A stretch of 64,000 bases of DNA from Christiangramia sediminis (GTDB taxonomy: Bacteria > Bacteroidota > Bacteroidia > Flavobacteriales > Flavobacteriaceae), in assembly GCF_020552705.1 (NCBI RefSeq), contig NZ_JAJBZG010000005.1, forward strand, positions 744,001-808,000, written 5' to 3'. The notes beneath the pieces are model-generated. The model did not search any database. It saw nothing but the letters and a program-made list of their open reading frames with translations, and was not told the origin of the DNA. Positions 63,256-64,000 of this stretch are shown one piece after another. Positions within the stretch are counted from its first letter, which is position 1. Each line of letters starts with the position of its first letter. Both the position numbers and the translations under genes were made by a program.

Positions 63256-64000
63256 TTGCAATTAGATCTTCAAAATATTCCCAGGAGAAAGAATCTTTCT
63301 AAAGAAGATTTTCTCAGGGAGTATTTTAAACCGAATAAGCCGGTCATCATTGAAGATCTAACCGCAAATTGGCCTGCTTATCATAAATGGAATTTTGATT
63401 ATTTCCGGGAAAAGGCGGGCGAAGTTGTGGTGCCCTTATATGATGGAAAACCGGCAAAGGGAAGGCAGAATTCTCATGGAATTGCCATGAAGGTTCCCTT
63501 TAAAGAGTACATTGATATTCTTAAAAAAGGTCCCACAGATCTTAGAATGTTCTTTTTTAATCTGCTTCAGAATTGTCCAGAATTAATTAATGATTTTCAA
63601 TATCCCGATCTGGGAGTTAAGTTCTTTAAGAAGCTTCCGGTACTTTTTGTCGGGGGTGAAGGTTCAAAAGTGGTGATGCATTATGACATGGACCTAGCTA
63701 ACAATTTCCACTTTAATTTTGTGGGTAAAAAGAAAGTGATTCTTTATCCTCCCGATCAAACGGGTTTGCTTTATAAAGTTCCTTATTCTATAGTTAGTAT
63801 GGAGATTATTGATATGGATGATCCCGATTTTGATAAATATCCAGCCCTGGCGAAGGCCAAAGGTTTTGAAGCCACTTTGCAACATGGCGATACTTTATAT
63901 ATTCCCAGCCACTGGTGGCATTTTATAAAATATGAATCTCCAAGTTTATCCTTAACTTTAAGATCACTGCCAAAATCACCCAAAAAGATCGCAGAAGTGC
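63256..64000 (+). CDS. JmjC/cupin-like domain protein (3' end outside window)
   Basis: An open frame from TTG 63256 to the window edge (at least 248 residues) encodes a JmjC-type cupin_8 protein. Iron-ligand residues His142 and Asp144 (MHYDMD) and His222 (HWWHF) are present, as expected of 2-oxoglutarate/Fe(II) hydroxylases. N-terminal elements include KPVIIEDLTANWPAYHKW near 28-45. No in-frame ATG lies near the start, and the TTG is chosen because MQLDLQNIPR fits the family's N-terminus. The substrate is unknown; it lies 17 bp after bioB. Confidence 0.75.
   Translation, partial: MQLDLQNIPRRKNLSKEDFLREYFKPNKPVIIEDLTANWPAYHKWNFDYFREKAGEVVVPLYDGKPAKGRQNSHGIAMKVPFKEYIDILKKGPTDLRMFFFNLLQNCPELINDFQYPDLGVKFFKKLPVLFVGGEGSKVVMHYDMDLANNFHFNFVGKKKVILYPPDQTGLLYKVPYSIVSMEIIDMDDPDFDKYPALAKAKGFEATLQHGDTLYIPSHWWHFIKYESPSLSLTLRSLPKSPKKIAEV

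Overview
The window is a chromosomal stretch of a member of the Bacteroidota, most likely a marine flavobacterium of the Gramella/Christiangramella type. The evidence is: low GC; promoters of the TTG-N19-TAnnTTTG kind typical of this phylum; almost no Shine-Dalgarno sequences; Bacteroidota-specific families (DUF4286, DUF4270, an Ig-like lipoprotein, a type IX secretion substrate); atpD-atpC split from the rest of the ATP synthase genes; and a complete Mrp-type Na+/H+ antiporter. The genus is inference. No rRNA, tRNA, CRISPR array, transposase or integrase was seen, and no frameshifted gene. The window cuts two genes: serS at the left edge and a JmjC/cupin-like gene at the right edge.

Layout. 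1-6.5 kb (+): end of serS, a TPR protein, DUF4286, rsmA, mgtE, a D-2-hydroxyacid dehydrogenase and a VOC protein. 6.5-12 kb (-): an NAD(P)-binding protein, a fused PlsC/GNAT acyltransferase, then the probable operon SMR exporter, two tandem GNATs, aspartate kinase. 12-21.7 kb: fbp, a TerB-like gene, the ligase-associated repair cassette (exonuclease, ATP-dependent ligase, Lhr-like helicase), a YagU-like protein, an omega-amidase and an Ig-like lipoprotein. 21.8-24.6 kb: a small islet carrying an AraC regulator and a vanadium-dependent haloperoxidase-type enzyme, bounded by 16-bp direct repeats, one of which forms the 3' end of comF. 24.6-33.7 kb: comF, a coiled-coil membrane protein, glyS, a secreted CARDB protein, xth, an OmpA lipoprotein and a PfkB kinase. 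33.9-45.3 kb: aldo-keto reductase; the leftward run panC, panD, flippase-like protein, esterase-like protein, radA, M23 peptidase; and the divergent run half-length glycogen synthase, DUF4270, glmS. 45.5-50.6 kb: atpD-atpC, M61 peptidase and a DUF2975-DUF2975-XRE operon. 50.8-56.6 kb: mrpABCDEFG, then mgtC (-). 57.1-64 kb (+): bioF, bioD, bioA, a SET-domain protein, a KAS II-like ketosynthase, bioB and a JmjC/cupin-like gene.

Points of interest. (1) The AraC/haloperoxidase islet appears to sit exactly at the 3' end of comF. (2) A KAS II-like ketosynthase and a SET-domain protein lie inside the biotin cluster, and no bioC or bioH is visible. (3) Several genes have a -7 box only 3-5 bases before the ATG, which predicts leaderless mRNAs; two of these boxes lie inside the upstream gene's terminator. 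(4) The DUF2975-XRE promoter is flanked by TTATCGATAA-type operators. (5) Tail-to-tail gene pairs often overlap or abut with no terminator between them.

Starts were moved from the longest reading frame where an internal ATG and a promoter made this more likely (mgtE, fbp, YagU-like, omega-amidase, T9SS protein, xth, OmpA, aldo-keto reductase, panD, bioF).
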